A stretch of 39,485 nt of DNA, taken from assembly GCA_003427395.1 (NCBI GenBank), contig BFEA01000422.1, positions 910,781 to 950,265 on the forward strand, written 5' to 3'. Position numbers and translations under genes: made by a program. Origin of the DNA: Chara braunii. Lineage: Eukaryota; Streptophyta; Charophyceae; Charales; Characeae. Under the pieces are notes generated by a model. That model saw nothing but the letters and a program-made list of their open reading frames with translations, was not told the origin of the DNA and searched no databases. This document shows positions 22,129-31,547 of the stretch, in pieces. Each line of letters begins with the position of its first letter. Position 1 is the first letter of the stretch.

Positions 22129-22829
22129 CTACACAGACCGTCCGTCCAGAATCCTTCCCCTGTCTACCTCTCCTAAGACAGCGGCCTGTCCCAGCTCCTC
22201 TCTAATACGAAAGACAATCCTTCGCAGCTCTCTACGAGGAGGTACCCCCCTATCGAGACAGTAGGTAAGTAGCCACGTGAGCTCAACAACAGTCGCCATA
22301 AATTGAGTCGCTCTCCGGATCACCTCCACCAACCTCTGGTGCCTACTTTCGTTGCCAAAGATAGTTCTTGTCAGGAATCTGGGCACGGTCACATCTCTCA
22401 CAGACGAAGCCCTAGGAAGTTCCCAGTCATAAGCGTATCTGACCGTGTACATAGCTACGACGTCAGCTCCTGTCCCACTCGAAAGCTCACGTAATATCCG
22501 GGCCCCGAACTTGTGTCCTAGAGATGCTAGGCACAAGAGGGTGCAGCAACGCCTGGCGATCTCGATTGTCAGAAACTTCCACTCTCCCTCGGACAAGCAC
22601 AGCCTTAACTCACGCCTGCTCGGAGTGACTCACTTTCCCTATCCCTTCTAACACAACACCTCGGCTCACACTCGACCCTCACCCATATAAATATTCCTTC
22701 TCGTACTATCAGGCCCCGCTCTAATGCCGATCGATACTTGCTCGCTCCCTCTAATGGCAAACTGATCACGTCGTTCTGCCCGTTCTTCTCTGAGAGATGT
22801 ATGTTGTTGCCTGACTCGATATATACCAT
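22129..22829 (-). pseudogene. Accessory ORF b, ~233 codons, unknown function
   Basis: It starts at ATG 22829, 2 nt after the stop of ORF a. It reads MVYIESGNNIHLSEKNGQND, then LPLEGASKYRSALERGLIVR. A frameshift near 22620 (RRDRESESL to RRELRLCLSEGEWKFLTIEI) joins the second block, which includes VVELTWLLTYCLDRGVPPRR and ends RGRILDGRSV at the TAG (22131-22129). Total length is one base off a single frame. No domain recognised. Confidence 0.58.
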
Positions 22830-22831
22830 AC

Positions 22832-23005
22832 CTAATCAATCATGTAACGGCCACTCTCGTCGTATCCTTTCCCAGTGCTCACTCTCGGACTGTTGAGCTC
22901 ACAGATCCCCACGACAGGCCCCCACCGATCACCCCTGTATCCCTTCAAGACGTCAACAGGTCTAGGGAAGAACCGCCCTCTGGCGTATCTCCCCCTAACC
23001 TCGTG
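22832..23005 (-). CDS. Accessory ORF a, 5'-incomplete, ~57 codons
   Basis: Open frame below an in-frame TAA (23008-23006). It reads EVRGRYARGRFFPRPVDVLK and WGPVVGICELNSPRVSTGKG, ending YMID-TAG at 22834-22832. There is no ATG before its last residues, and the same frame is open again above the TAA (SDDGTLIQPPS). The true start is therefore lost or upstream of the stop. Composition matches the following ORFs. Confidence 0.45.
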   Translation of the reverse strand, partial: HEVRGRYARGRFFPRPVDVLKGYRGDRWGPVVGICELNSPRVSTGKGYDESGRYMID

Positions 23006-23008
23006 TTA

Positions 23009-23643
23009 AGAAGGAGGTTGGATCAATGTACCATCGTCGCTGGCCTACCTTCTACATCGCGACCTGGACATGAGTTGGCCAACTCATGTGCCCTAGGGTG
23101 GACCGAAGTCACACGCAAGCGAAGGGGCGGTATCTCACTCGTGCATCCTCACATTCCTATCCATGCCTCTAATCGGCCCACCTCAGGCATGGTCTCTGTT
23201 CTCGACTCGTGCAGTGAATCAATCCCCCCAGCTATCCATCAGGATCGACTAGCCTATCTAGTCCCTGCCCAACTCCTTGCAATCCGGGGCGCTTCTCCCC
23301 TCCCCTTCAATCCCTTCAAGTCATCCCCTGCTCACGATTCTCTCTCTTAGAGTCAATATCAGGGCGGACTGACCAAAGGGCAGGAAAAATCAGAATCACC
23401 CCTCTCAATCACATGGAACACAGCAGGTGAGAGATGCACAAAAATCATAGAAAATGCAGGAATCGATGAAATCACAAAATGCAGAAATCAAAATCTCACC
23501 GGAGAATGTCGATCACACGTCGATGGGGAGTCGTCTACCCACTCGCGCTCGTACCGCTCCAGGAGATACCAAGTAACAACCTTTGTTCCAAATCCTCCTC
23601 GCCTCAGTGGTTACAGGCGGACCGAAGTCCCGAGAGGCAGCCT
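23009..23643 (-). other. Leader between PBS and first accessory ORF
   Basis: About 640 nt without a convincing minus-strand frame. A plus-strand frame at 23003-23350 is open but lies antisense to the element and shows no motif. Confidence 0.45.
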
Positions 23644-23661
23644 TCCCCGGCAACGGCGCGA
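23644..23661 (-). promoter_or_regulatory. Primer-binding site, tRNA-Asp-like
   Basis: The minus strand reads TCGCGCCGTTGCCGGGGA. By recall, many plant LTR elements use TGGCGCCGTTGCCGGGGA, complementary to the 3' end of tRNA-Asp, so one base of 18 differs. It lies one base after a terminal ACA of the candidate LTR. Confidence 0.75.
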
Positions 23662-23722
23662 CTGTCAACCGGTAGAAGGAGTCTGGCAACGGCACGACTG
23701 TCAACTGGTAGAAGGAGACTGT
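23651..23722. repeat. 36-bp duplication of the LTR/PBS boundary
   Basis: The units at 23651 and 23687 both contain the LTR end (minus: GGTTGACA) and the start of the PBS (GCCGTTGCC), so the boundary is present twice in tandem. Confidence 0.8.
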
Positions 23723-23843
23723 TCCCTGGCAATGGCAAGGACCGCAATGGTTCGAAACAAATGTGCAAACAAATCACAAGTCACCGTCTGGGAGGAATAA
23801 ATAGAATGTCTTCATTCAATCCAGAATGATAGGGTGTGTAACA
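23663..23843 (-). mobile_element. Candidate 5' LTR of the minus-strand element, ~181 bp
   Basis: The 3' limit is set by the PBS (ACA at 23665-23663). The 5' limit is chosen where the minus strand reads TGTTACACACCC (start 23843), giving TG...CA ends. It is short for an LTR and no partner copy was found to confirm it, so the outer limit is tentative. Confidence 0.4.
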
Positions 23844-24002
23844 CTAGTCCCAGACTCGACCGTATGTCTCGTCCCTATGTCTGGGAAATCCGTTTGGGTA
23901 CCTATGGATCTAGTCATCAACCTGGGCCTAATCCTCCTTCTGACCGGGTGTCGCCGGTAACGTGCTCGTCGGTCCCAAGGGACGGTGCTAGACTTTGTTA
24001 CC

Positions 24003-24103
24003 GCCCGTTCATTGAACGTGGGTTTCGCGTTCAAGGTATGAACATTGTGAATGCGCGTTCACTGAACGCGGGTGAACGCGTTCGATGCGTTCGCGCAGGG
24101 GGG
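24003..24103. repeat. GAACGCG-rich palindromic repeats, left of gap
   Basis: Repeated short motifs such as CGTTCATTGAACG, GCGTTCACTGAACGC and GAACGCGTTC, cut off by the gap. Similar motifs recur at about 25345-25465, beyond the foldback element. Confidence 0.75.
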
Positions 24104-24485
24104 NNNNNNNNNNNNNNNNNNNNNNNNNNNNNNNNNNNNNNNNNNNNNNNNNNNNNNNNNNNNNNNNNNNNNNNNNNNNNNNNNNNNNNNNNNNNNNNNN
24201 NNNNNNNNNNNNNNNNNNNNNNNNNNNNNNNNNNNNNNNNNNNNNNNNNNNNNNNNNNNNNNNNNNNNNNNNNNNNNNNNNNNNNNNNNNNNNNNNNNNN
24301 NNNNNNNNNNNNNNNNNNNNNNNNNNNNNNNNNNNNNNNNNNNNNNNNNNNNNNNNNNNNNNNNNNNNNNNNNNNNNNNNNNNNNNNNNNNNNNNNNNNN
24401 NNNNNNNNNNNNNNNNNNNNNNNNNNNNNNNNNNNNNNNNNNNNNNNNNNNNNNNNNNNNNNNNNNNNNNNNNNNNNNNNNNNNN
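24104..24485. other. Assembly gap (382 N)
   Basis: Run of N directly abutting the left arm of a large palindrome. Confidence 1.
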
Positions 24486-25165
24486 AGACCCCCCCACCAA
24501 AGTCAAGGCAGGCAGTGAATATGGAGTAGAGCACGAGCTGGCCGAATATATACTCAAGGTTCGAATTCAAGTCTGTGTTTCAGCAGTTATGGGTTGCTCA
24601 CTTAGCTAGGCCCTGTTGGTCTCTGCACGTGATTCTCAGGGTTTGGCTGCACTACTCACCAAATGTGCAAAACTAGAATGAATCTTCTACAGAACATGGA
24701 ATAATACGCCACGATATATTTTGTCTTTTGTGCATGTGGTGAGTAGAGGCCCTCAGGGCCACTGCACGTATTCCTAACTTCCTAAGAAAAGAAAAACGAG
24801 AAAAAAGAAAACGAGAAAAAAGAAAAACCTAAAGAAAAGAAAAACGAGAATTTTTTCTCGTTTTTCTTTTCTTAGGAATACGCGGCCCTAAGGGCCTCTA
24901 CTCACCACAGGCAGAAAAGACAAAACATATGGCGGCGTATTATTCCATGTTCTGCAGAAGATTCATTCTAGTTTTGCACATTTGGTGAGCAGTGCAGCCA
25001 AGCCCTGAGAATCACGTGCAGATACCAACAGGGCCTAGCTAAGTGAGCAACCCATAACTACTTAAACACAGACTTGAATTCAAACCCTGAGTATATATTC
25101 GGCCAGCTCGTGTTGTATTTCATATTCACTGCCTGCCCCGATGTTGGTGAAGTGTCTGCGCTACA
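24486..25165. repeat. Large imperfect palindrome (foldback element)
   Basis: The left arm (24486 to about 24850) and right arm (about 24851-25165) are reverse complements over ~310 bp with scattered mismatches. Shared strings include GCACGAGCTGGCCGAATATA / its reverse complement at about 25090-25110, and GGTTGCTCACTTAGCTAGGC on the left opposite its complement at 25033-25052. The centre is A/T-rich (AAAACGAGAA TTTTTTCTCG) with extra A-rich repeats in the left arm only. The match is still going at the gap edge, so the true arms are longer. No coding potential. Confidence 0.93.
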
Positions 25166-25344
25166 TGGCTGCAAGGACCCTTCTGATAGCCTGCATGGGC
25201 TGTGAACATTAAAAAAAAAGGAGTGCATGTGTGTGTATGTGTAAATATCGTGTGTATATGTTCGGGTGGTGGTATTTCGTGTTTTTTTTTTTACTTCGTT
25301 TTTTTAATTCCCGTAGTCCTCGACGTGCACGCGCGCCCCGAGGG

Positions 25345-25465
25345 GTCGCGTTCAATTTTTTCGCGCTTCGTCGCGCGCAGCGCGTTTGAACGCGATTGAA
25401 CGCGGCCCCGAGGGGTATGAATGCACGCGTTTGAACGTGAACGTGCGTTCGGCGCGTTCAACCGG
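25345..25465. repeat. GAACGCG/CGCGTTC-rich repeats, right of foldback
   Basis: Contains GCGTTTGAACGCGATTGAAC, two CCCCGAGGGG palindromes and GTGCGTTCGGCGCGTTCAAC. It resembles 24003-24103, so the foldback plus gap appears to sit inside one such repeat block. Confidence 0.7.
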
Positions 25466-25572
25466 TTGCACAGGTGCTAGAACTCTTCGTATCTGAAGTC
25501 GCTTCTCTCGCCCATTGGGGCCAAAGTTCAAGGTCTACCTTGACCATGCCTCCCAGGGTCCCGTTCGAAATG

Positions 25573-26005
25573 TGCCTCTTCCGAATGCCCGGTTCAGAAC
25601 GCGCCTCTCAGGGTTGTGCCCCCTCTAGGAAGTGCCTCTTCGGAACGTACCCCTTCGGAATGTACCTGTTCAGGATGTACCTCTTCGGATTGTGCCTTTT
25701 CGGGATGTACCTCTTCGGGGTATACTTCTTCGAAATGTGCCTGTTCACGATATGCCCCTTCAGAATGTGCCTCTTCGGGATGTGCCTCTTCGGGATATAC
25801 CTCTTCGGAGTGTACCTGTTCGGGATGCACCTCTTCGGAATGTGCCTCTTCGGGATGTGCCTCTTCAGAATGCGCCTCTTCCGACTCTTCGGAATGCACC
25901 TCTTCGGGATGTCCCTCTTCGGAATGCGCCTCTTCGGAATGCGCCTCTTCGGGATATACCTCTTTGGAGTGTACCTGTTCGGGATGTACCTTGTTGGGAT
26001 GCGCC
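25573..26005. repeat. 15-bp minisatellite, roughly 28 units
   Basis: The unit is of the form TGTGCCTCTTCGGGA with variants (TGTACCTGTTCGGGA, TGCGCCTCTTCGGAA). Because 15 is a multiple of 3, several frames stay open on both strands (LFGMC, SSECA, PLRDV on plus; EEAHS on minus). No start context or non-repeat domain supports a gene. Confidence 0.93.
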
Positions 26006-26110
26006 TATAGTGTCCGTCCGTGTGCTGTCGAGTGCGCCCTGTTGGGGTGCACCCTTAGTGTCCCTTCTATGTTCGCGTTGAACCCGAAAGAGCCCGTCTC
26101 ACCCTGTATT

Positions 26111-26398
26111 CTGACCGCGCCAAAAAGGCCCGTACCGCCCAGTGATCTCGCCGTGCCCAAAAGGTCCATTATGCTCGGTGGTCTGACCGCGCCCAATAGG
26201 CCCGTTACGCCCGGTGATCTGACCACGCCCAAAAGGTCCGTTATGCTCGGTGGTCTGACCGCGCCCAATAGGCCCGTTACGCCCGGTGGTCTGACCACGC
26301 CCAAAAGGCCCGGTCCGCCCAGTGATCCGGCCGCGTCCAAAGAGTCCACTCAATCTGATGATATGAACCACGCTCAGAGAATCCGTTCGGCCCGGTGA
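26111..26398. repeat. 36-bp minisatellite, 8 units
   Basis: The unit begins CTGACCGCGCCCAATAGGCC and ends CGGTGGT or CGGTGAT. Eight consecutive units occur, the last two degraded, with alternating subtypes. One plus frame through both this and the 15-bp array is open for 260 codons, which I attribute to unit lengths divisible by three. Confidence 0.93.
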
Positions 26399-26619
26399 TC
26401 CCAAACACGCCCAAAGGAGCCATCTTGCCTGGTGCCTGGGTTCGCCTGCCCCCACTCTCGACTCGCGTTGGTGTTCCTCTCTTCCCCGCTCAGCTGCGTG
26501 TGGTACACATTGTTGCACGGGTGTGTGCGAGTGCGCTATGGCACTCCCCTATGTCCCGATCCGCTGGCTAGGTCCGCGCTGGTGTGGGCGACTGTTCCCC
26601 TCTACCCCAATCTCCCGCG

Positions 26620-27227
26620 AGGTGTGCGCCCCGCTTCTCCGATCCACTGCGCGGGCACTTCCCGCTTCTCCTGTCTGCCGCGCGGGTGTTCCCCGCTCTT
26701 CAGCCCCGCTGCGTGGCGTTCCTCACTGATCTAACCTGTTGCGCAGCTTCCCCCGCTACTCCAACCCGCTACACAACGTTCCCCGCTGCTCCCTCCTACC
26801 GTACGCGGGTGACGCAGGTGCGAGTGGCTGCCCGCTGCTCCTACCTTATGTGCGCGGACACGAGCAGGTGCGCGCGGTCCCCAGCTGCTCCCTCCTACCA
26901 TGCGAGGGCGCACGATGGTGCGCACGGCTGCCCCGCTGCTCCTACCTTCTGTGCGCAAGTGCACTTAGGTGTGCGCGGTTCACCCCGCTGCTCCTCCCGC
27001 GCGCGGGTGCGCGCAGGTGCGCGCGGCTGCCCCTCTGCCCCTGCCTTCCGTGTGCGGGTGCGCACAGGTGCGCGCGGCTGCCCGCTGCTCCTACCTTCTG
27101 TGCACGAGTGCACGCAGGTGCGCGCGGTTCGCCCCGTGCAGCTACCTCCTGTGCGCGGGCGTAAGCAGGTGCGCGCGGCTGCCCCTCTGCCCCTGCCTTC
27201 CGTGTGCGGGTGCGCGCTGGTGCACGC
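26620..27227. repeat. ~51-bp GC-rich minisatellite, left half
   Basis: Degenerate units of about 51 bp built around GGTGCGCGCGGCTGCCCC, then CTCCTACCTTCTGTGCGCGA-like sequence. The array is cut at 27227 by the LTR element and resumes at 35464. Confidence 0.9.
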
Positions 27228-27506
27228 TGTCGGAGCTAATACCCTTACAAGGGTATCCGCTCATGATTTTGTAGTCGACATAACGTCAGCGCCAACAGAC
27301 AGACTGAAGACGGCTAAAAACGGGAAATGAGGCAAATCCCTCAACTGCTATGGTCGAGAAAGATTTGTCAGCGCAAGCGCCGAAACACGGCGCGCACGAA
27401 CTAGAGTCAATGGTTAAATTTTTTTGAATGCTCGCCTGCCTTGTCATGGCAAACGCAGAGACGGTAAAGATTAGTGGATTAAACATTTGAATGACCGCGC
27501 GCGACA
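27228..27506 (+). repeat. 5' LTR (279 bp)
   Basis: Matches 35186-35463 almost throughout. It contains the palindrome ATACCCTTACAAGGGTAT at 27239-27256. Confidence 0.95.
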
Positions 27507-27508
27507 GG

Positions 27509-27526
27509 TGGCGCAGTTGCCGAGGA
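27509..27526 (+). promoter_or_regulatory. Primer-binding site, tRNA-Asp-like
   Basis: TGGCGCAGTTGCCGAGGA lies two bases after the LTR. It differs by two bases from the TGGCGCCGTTGCCGGGGA recalled for tRNA-Asp-primed plant elements. Confidence 0.75.
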
Positions 27527-28425
27527 CCTTCGGTTACCTGCCGGGGTCCTATATGAACGGACCTGGGTCTGGTAAATTGAAGCCCTAGCAAAACGACAAA
27601 GTAGAATGTCGTGTGGCTTCCACTAGTTAATAAGGTAGCTATTTGGGATATTTGGTGGTCTATAAGTGTGAGTTCCTCTTAAGAGAAGATGAGTACTAGT
27701 TAAAGCCATGTAAGTTTTAGATGACATCCCTATCACCTTCCGAGGGAACTGCTCCCGAGTTTGTTCGTGACTGAGAACGTGCGAATAACGGTTGAGGACC
27801 AGTAAGTCTTCATAAAAGCAGAGTCGGTAGGGATAGCAGATGAGTCAATTAACACAGTAGGATTTGACGATTTATTGTCGAATCTGCACGAGAGGTTTTC
27901 GACTGCGCGAATTCCTTCCGACCATAATATTTTTCATCTCTACGACTGACCTCGTGTACTCCCGCTTCTGAAATCTTTTATTTAGATCCTCTTGATAAGT
28001 AGATAAGTATACTATATTACACCACAAAAACTGAGATTCCTTAATAAGGGTACGTATCTCTATACATAGGCGATACCTGAATCAGTGGGTGGATAGGAAG
28101 GTGCGCTGAGTAATACCTTTCTCCAGCCCTGCCGTGCAGATCAGGAGCTGGAAGGGGAAGAGGTGGATGACAAGAAAAGGCTACAGATAGACCTATTGAT
28201 TTGACAAAGGAAAGAGAAGAGCGAGAGGAAGAAGAGGAAGAGGAAGAAAAATAGGAATGGGTGAGATTGCGTCGACATCAGGAAGACTTGCGCGAACGCA
28301 CGCCGTCCCTTGGAAGGATGACCTATTATTCCTATAAGTACGAGCAGCATTACGGCGCTCCGCCCCCACGGTTCTAACTACCTCCTAGTACTTATCCAAT
28401 GTAATATATTTCTCCCTCTTCTTTT

Positions 28426-28730
28426 ATGGCACGTTGGCTTCAGCAGTTGACTGTGCTTCCTCAGCCGCCTCGACCTGCTCTTCCGCCGCCGCTGCATGTG
28501 CCTGACCCTCCCGTAGTGTCTCAGGCTGCACCTACGGCTCATCAGTTGTGTATCACCCTGACACTATTCTTCCTATGTCAGATATAATTATGCGGGCTGA
28601 TTTCATACATATTGTACAAAGGGATCATTTAAAGATCGATCCGTCAACACGAAGCTTAACCAAGATAAGTAATATTATTTGTCAAAAACACCCTCGAGGG
28701 GGAATTCTATACTTCTTTCCTTGTCAGTAA
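28426..28730 (+). pseudogene. Decayed short ORF in the 5' region of the LTR element
   Basis: From ATG 28426 a proline-rich start (MARWLQQLTVLPQPPRPALP) runs to about 28540. The +1 frame then continues SVVYHPDTILPMSDIIMRAD and RSLTKISNIICQKHPRGGIL to a TAA at 28728. A single shift joins them into ~100 residues. No family recognised. The assignment as coding rests on composition only. Confidence 0.35.
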
Positions 28731-29542
28731 CAATACCCATGACAAGGGGTGTCCGTCTGGGAAAAAAAAGGGGAGTTGAGGAAAGGTGTTAGCTCCTCCT
28801 TAGGGATAAGCAATCTAGGTAGGTGTGAGGTGATTCCTATGGGTTTTTGTCCTGAATAAGGCACAAATTTCTCTTTATAAGTAAGAGTACCAATCAATCG
28901 GCTATAGCAAGAGAAGGGAAGGAGAGTTCTAGTAACATGCTAATGAGTGGAAGACATACCTGGGGGTACAAAGGGGGTCTAAATATAGGTAGGGTCAGTA
29001 GGGACCCTCATTTGTTGTGGGTTCTTAATAAAAGTCAAGTGTTAGGAAAAAGTTAATGTAAGCCGAGTCCGTCCATGGGAGAAATTTAGAGGTCGATTTC
29101 GTCTATAAGGGGCGGTCAAAGGCTCCTGGTCCGGAGTGCAGTCAGTAAGGCGGTAAAGAGTTCGGTGTTGAATCATCCTGTTTATGTTTAACTTGCTGAC
29201 AGGATTCAGGTATGAGGCTATCTGTTAGAACTCATCTACTCCAAGATCATCTACCTGAATCTAAGCGCATAAATTCCTTCAAGACCATTCATTGAGCTTA
29301 TCTATGTAAAATTATTCATTCGTGCCAATATTATTTGAGTCATGCATATTTAATACTATTCATATGAGACTATCTATCTGATGCATTTTTATTCATGGTT
29401 GCTCGTCGAGTTACCCGTCTGAGTTTATTTGTTTAAAATTGTGCGCCTTAAGCCATCCATTGAGCTAATCAAATATGACTATCCGTTTATATCAATTTCA
29501 CTTGAACCTATACAGTTGGTTTGCTCTCCTATTAAAGAGTAG

Positions 29543-29966
29543 AAGTGTTATGCAGTATCCACGTTCGACGCGGGTTCGGAGGTGAATAAAGTGACCAACT
29601 TCTTGGGAGAAGAGATTCTCTCGAGAAGTGGTCAATATGTAAAGTTTACTCTTGGGGGAGTTGCAATCCTAAAGTTATCCCTTCCCTAAAAGATGGCTTG
29701 AAGGAGTTATAAATTCGTCTTCTAAAAGTAGTAGTGAGACCCGCGCCGGAACTATGTTCCTGGTCCATAGTGAGGTGTTGTCACCTAACCCTTTGAGGAG
29801 AGGTGACTTCATTACTATTAAGAAGGAGGAAAGTATTTGGGCCTTGTTAGACTATGGTTTGTGAAGGAGGCGACTACTACCTAGCGCAAGGAAGCAGGGG
29901 GTGATGCCCCAGCTATCTTTTTGTCAAGTGGGTTCATCTGCACGGAATGGGATATGGATCTTGTAA
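29543..29966 (+). pseudogene. Decayed coding stretch, possible retropepsin-like motif
   Basis: Frame 1 (29543-29689) reads KCYAVSTFDAGSEVNKVTNF and GQYVKFTLGGVAILKLSLP. FDAGSEVN resembles the D-T/S-G-S active site of retroviral-type proteases. After a shift, 29691-29966 reads RWLEGVINSSSKSSSETRAG and PLRRGDFITIKKEESIWALL, with an in-frame TGA at 29862. VKFTLGG and PLRRGDFITI also resemble WVEFTLPGQ and AVRRGYLDI of ORF c in the minus-strand element. Either reading would be unusual upstream of gag. Confidence 0.4.
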
Positions 29967-30497
29967 CGTGTATGGTGAGGTTGTCTACTAATGCACAAGG
30001 GTCTGCAAGGAACGAATATTGGAATCGGAGGGTGAAGCAGTGAGGATTGGTCCTTGAGCGGGGCTCGGGAGTCTAAGATGTTAACCCTTTTGAGGGATTA
30101 CACTGCCTCTTGACACAATATGCTCTTGTCAAAACCCAGGGAATAGAATGTAGTATTCTCACTACTTTTGCATCTAAAAGTATTTGCCGCTGAAGTATTT
30201 ATTGACCACAACGTGACTATTGTCTATTGTAACAGGTACCATAAGTTTCCCTTCATCACTATGCACGCATATACCAGTTGAACTTGTCTCTTCGCTTGCT
30301 AATATTATTTACTTACGCAAATGTTATAAATATGGTTGTCGCTATGACAATATATTCATACTATAAATAACGATTATTATGATGATTTATGACATTGAAT
30401 ATTAAAAAATCGCAAATGCATTATTATCACAGTATGTTATCATCTGCTTTGAATGGTCTTAAACGATGAAAAATGAGCAATATAAGTAAGGTATGAT

Positions 30498-31030
30498 TTG
30501 AAGATTATCCTTCAGGAAGGGTATTGTGAAGAAAAGGGGTTTTGGATAGTGATGAAAGAAGTTTGCTGGACGTTTATAAGCAGAAAAAAGGAGGTCAGAA
30601 AGTCGTATGCTAGGGAAGACCCCAGCGTAGCCTTGCCTATTGAAAAAGAGGATGGTTTGGAGTTGTCCTTGTCAAGATTGGTTAGGGATAATAAATATAT
30701 CGGTTTCTGGTGGAGTACGTCTTTAAATGAGGGTATCCTCATTTTTTGAGTGAATCTTGCTTCAACAATGATAAGGATAGTGCAATTGTGAAAATGACCC
30801 TGTTCACCTCGTCATCTTTTTGAATTACTTTCGGTATCGAGCTGACACTGAAATGTGAGAACCTGCTCACGAGACTCTTAGGACTAGCCGAAGTGGCTGC
30901 TGCGAAGTGGGTAAAAGACATATGTCAGAAAAAGGATGAGTCGGTATCCGTTGTTAATGAGGTCAGGGGTGCAGATAAGTTTGTTTCCCCCCCTTCCCGT
31001 TGCGAGTCATCCTACCTGAGTTCCTTATAA
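30498..31030 (+). pseudogene. Decayed coding stretch upstream of gag
   Basis: 30498-30749 reads WTFISRKKEVRKSYAREDPS, then VALPIEKEDGLELSLSRLVR and NKYIGFWWSTS. After stops and a shift, 30820-31030 reads LTLKCENLLTRLLGLAEVAA and KWVKDICQKKDESVSVVNEV. The charged, helix-like composition suggests former coding sequence. A loose likeness exists between VALPIE...SLSRLVR and ISLPLEG...ALERGLIVR of ORF b on the minus strand. No family recognised. Confidence 0.4.
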
Positions 31031-31547
31031 AAGAATATTTCGATGGACGAGAGATAAAGACATCAGTGGAGACCGCTTTGATAGAACGAGGATGGGGATG
31101 CAAACGTTATACGAGCGAGATAGTATAAAGTCTATACATAGAAAAAGGGTCTGTGCTCCTCAGCTGAAAGCTTCAAAGTACGACTTATATTGCTAACGCC
31201 TACACTAATTCTCAAGATCTAGACTAAGAAATTAATACTTTGATGAGCTTCGTATGAAGGTAAGCGGGCAGTAAATGTTATTACTTTCATCGATTCATGC
31301 CCGCAACTTATAGTCTTAAGTTTGGTGTTTCTTCGCATTTGCTTACAGGATTCATATATGTTTACGGTGTTTTTTTACTGCTCTACCAAGTGGTTGTTTT
31401 AAAGGATTATGCGTTCGTATATTGGCGGTACTGGTTGCCTTTAGATTTGTTAAGATAGGAAAGGAGAATGCTTATTAAGAACAATCTTCGGCTTACAGCC
31501 GGACGCTTTGTCGCTTGCTGTACTTGTACAGATCATCGAGGGTGACA

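Larger units (their letters stand above)
16218..23843 (-). mobile_element. Decayed LTR retroelement with a long multi-ORF 5' module
   Basis: This is a minus-strand element. In its 5' to 3' order it has a candidate LTR (23843-23663), a tRNA-Asp-like PBS (23661-23644), a ~640-nt leader, eight short ORFs (23005-18598), gag (18513-16711), and the start of a protease in the +1 frame (ending near 16360). RT, RNase H and integrase are absent from the window and no second LTR was found, so it is 3'-truncated or rearranged. The coding region upstream of gag (~4.5 kb) is far longer than in ordinary Ty3 or Copia elements, where gag is the first ORF. Confidence 0.75.

Noticed and set aside
25474-26398. 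178- and 260-codon plus frames with CLFGM / SSECA repeats
   Set aside because: Several frames on both strands stay open for the same reason (15- and 36-bp units), so no single one is favoured as a gene. Kept only as a low-level finding.
26584-27330. 248-codon plus frame, cysteine- and arginine-rich
   Set aside because: Lies in the ~51-bp minisatellite and runs into the LTR at 27228. Other frames and the opposite strand are equally open.
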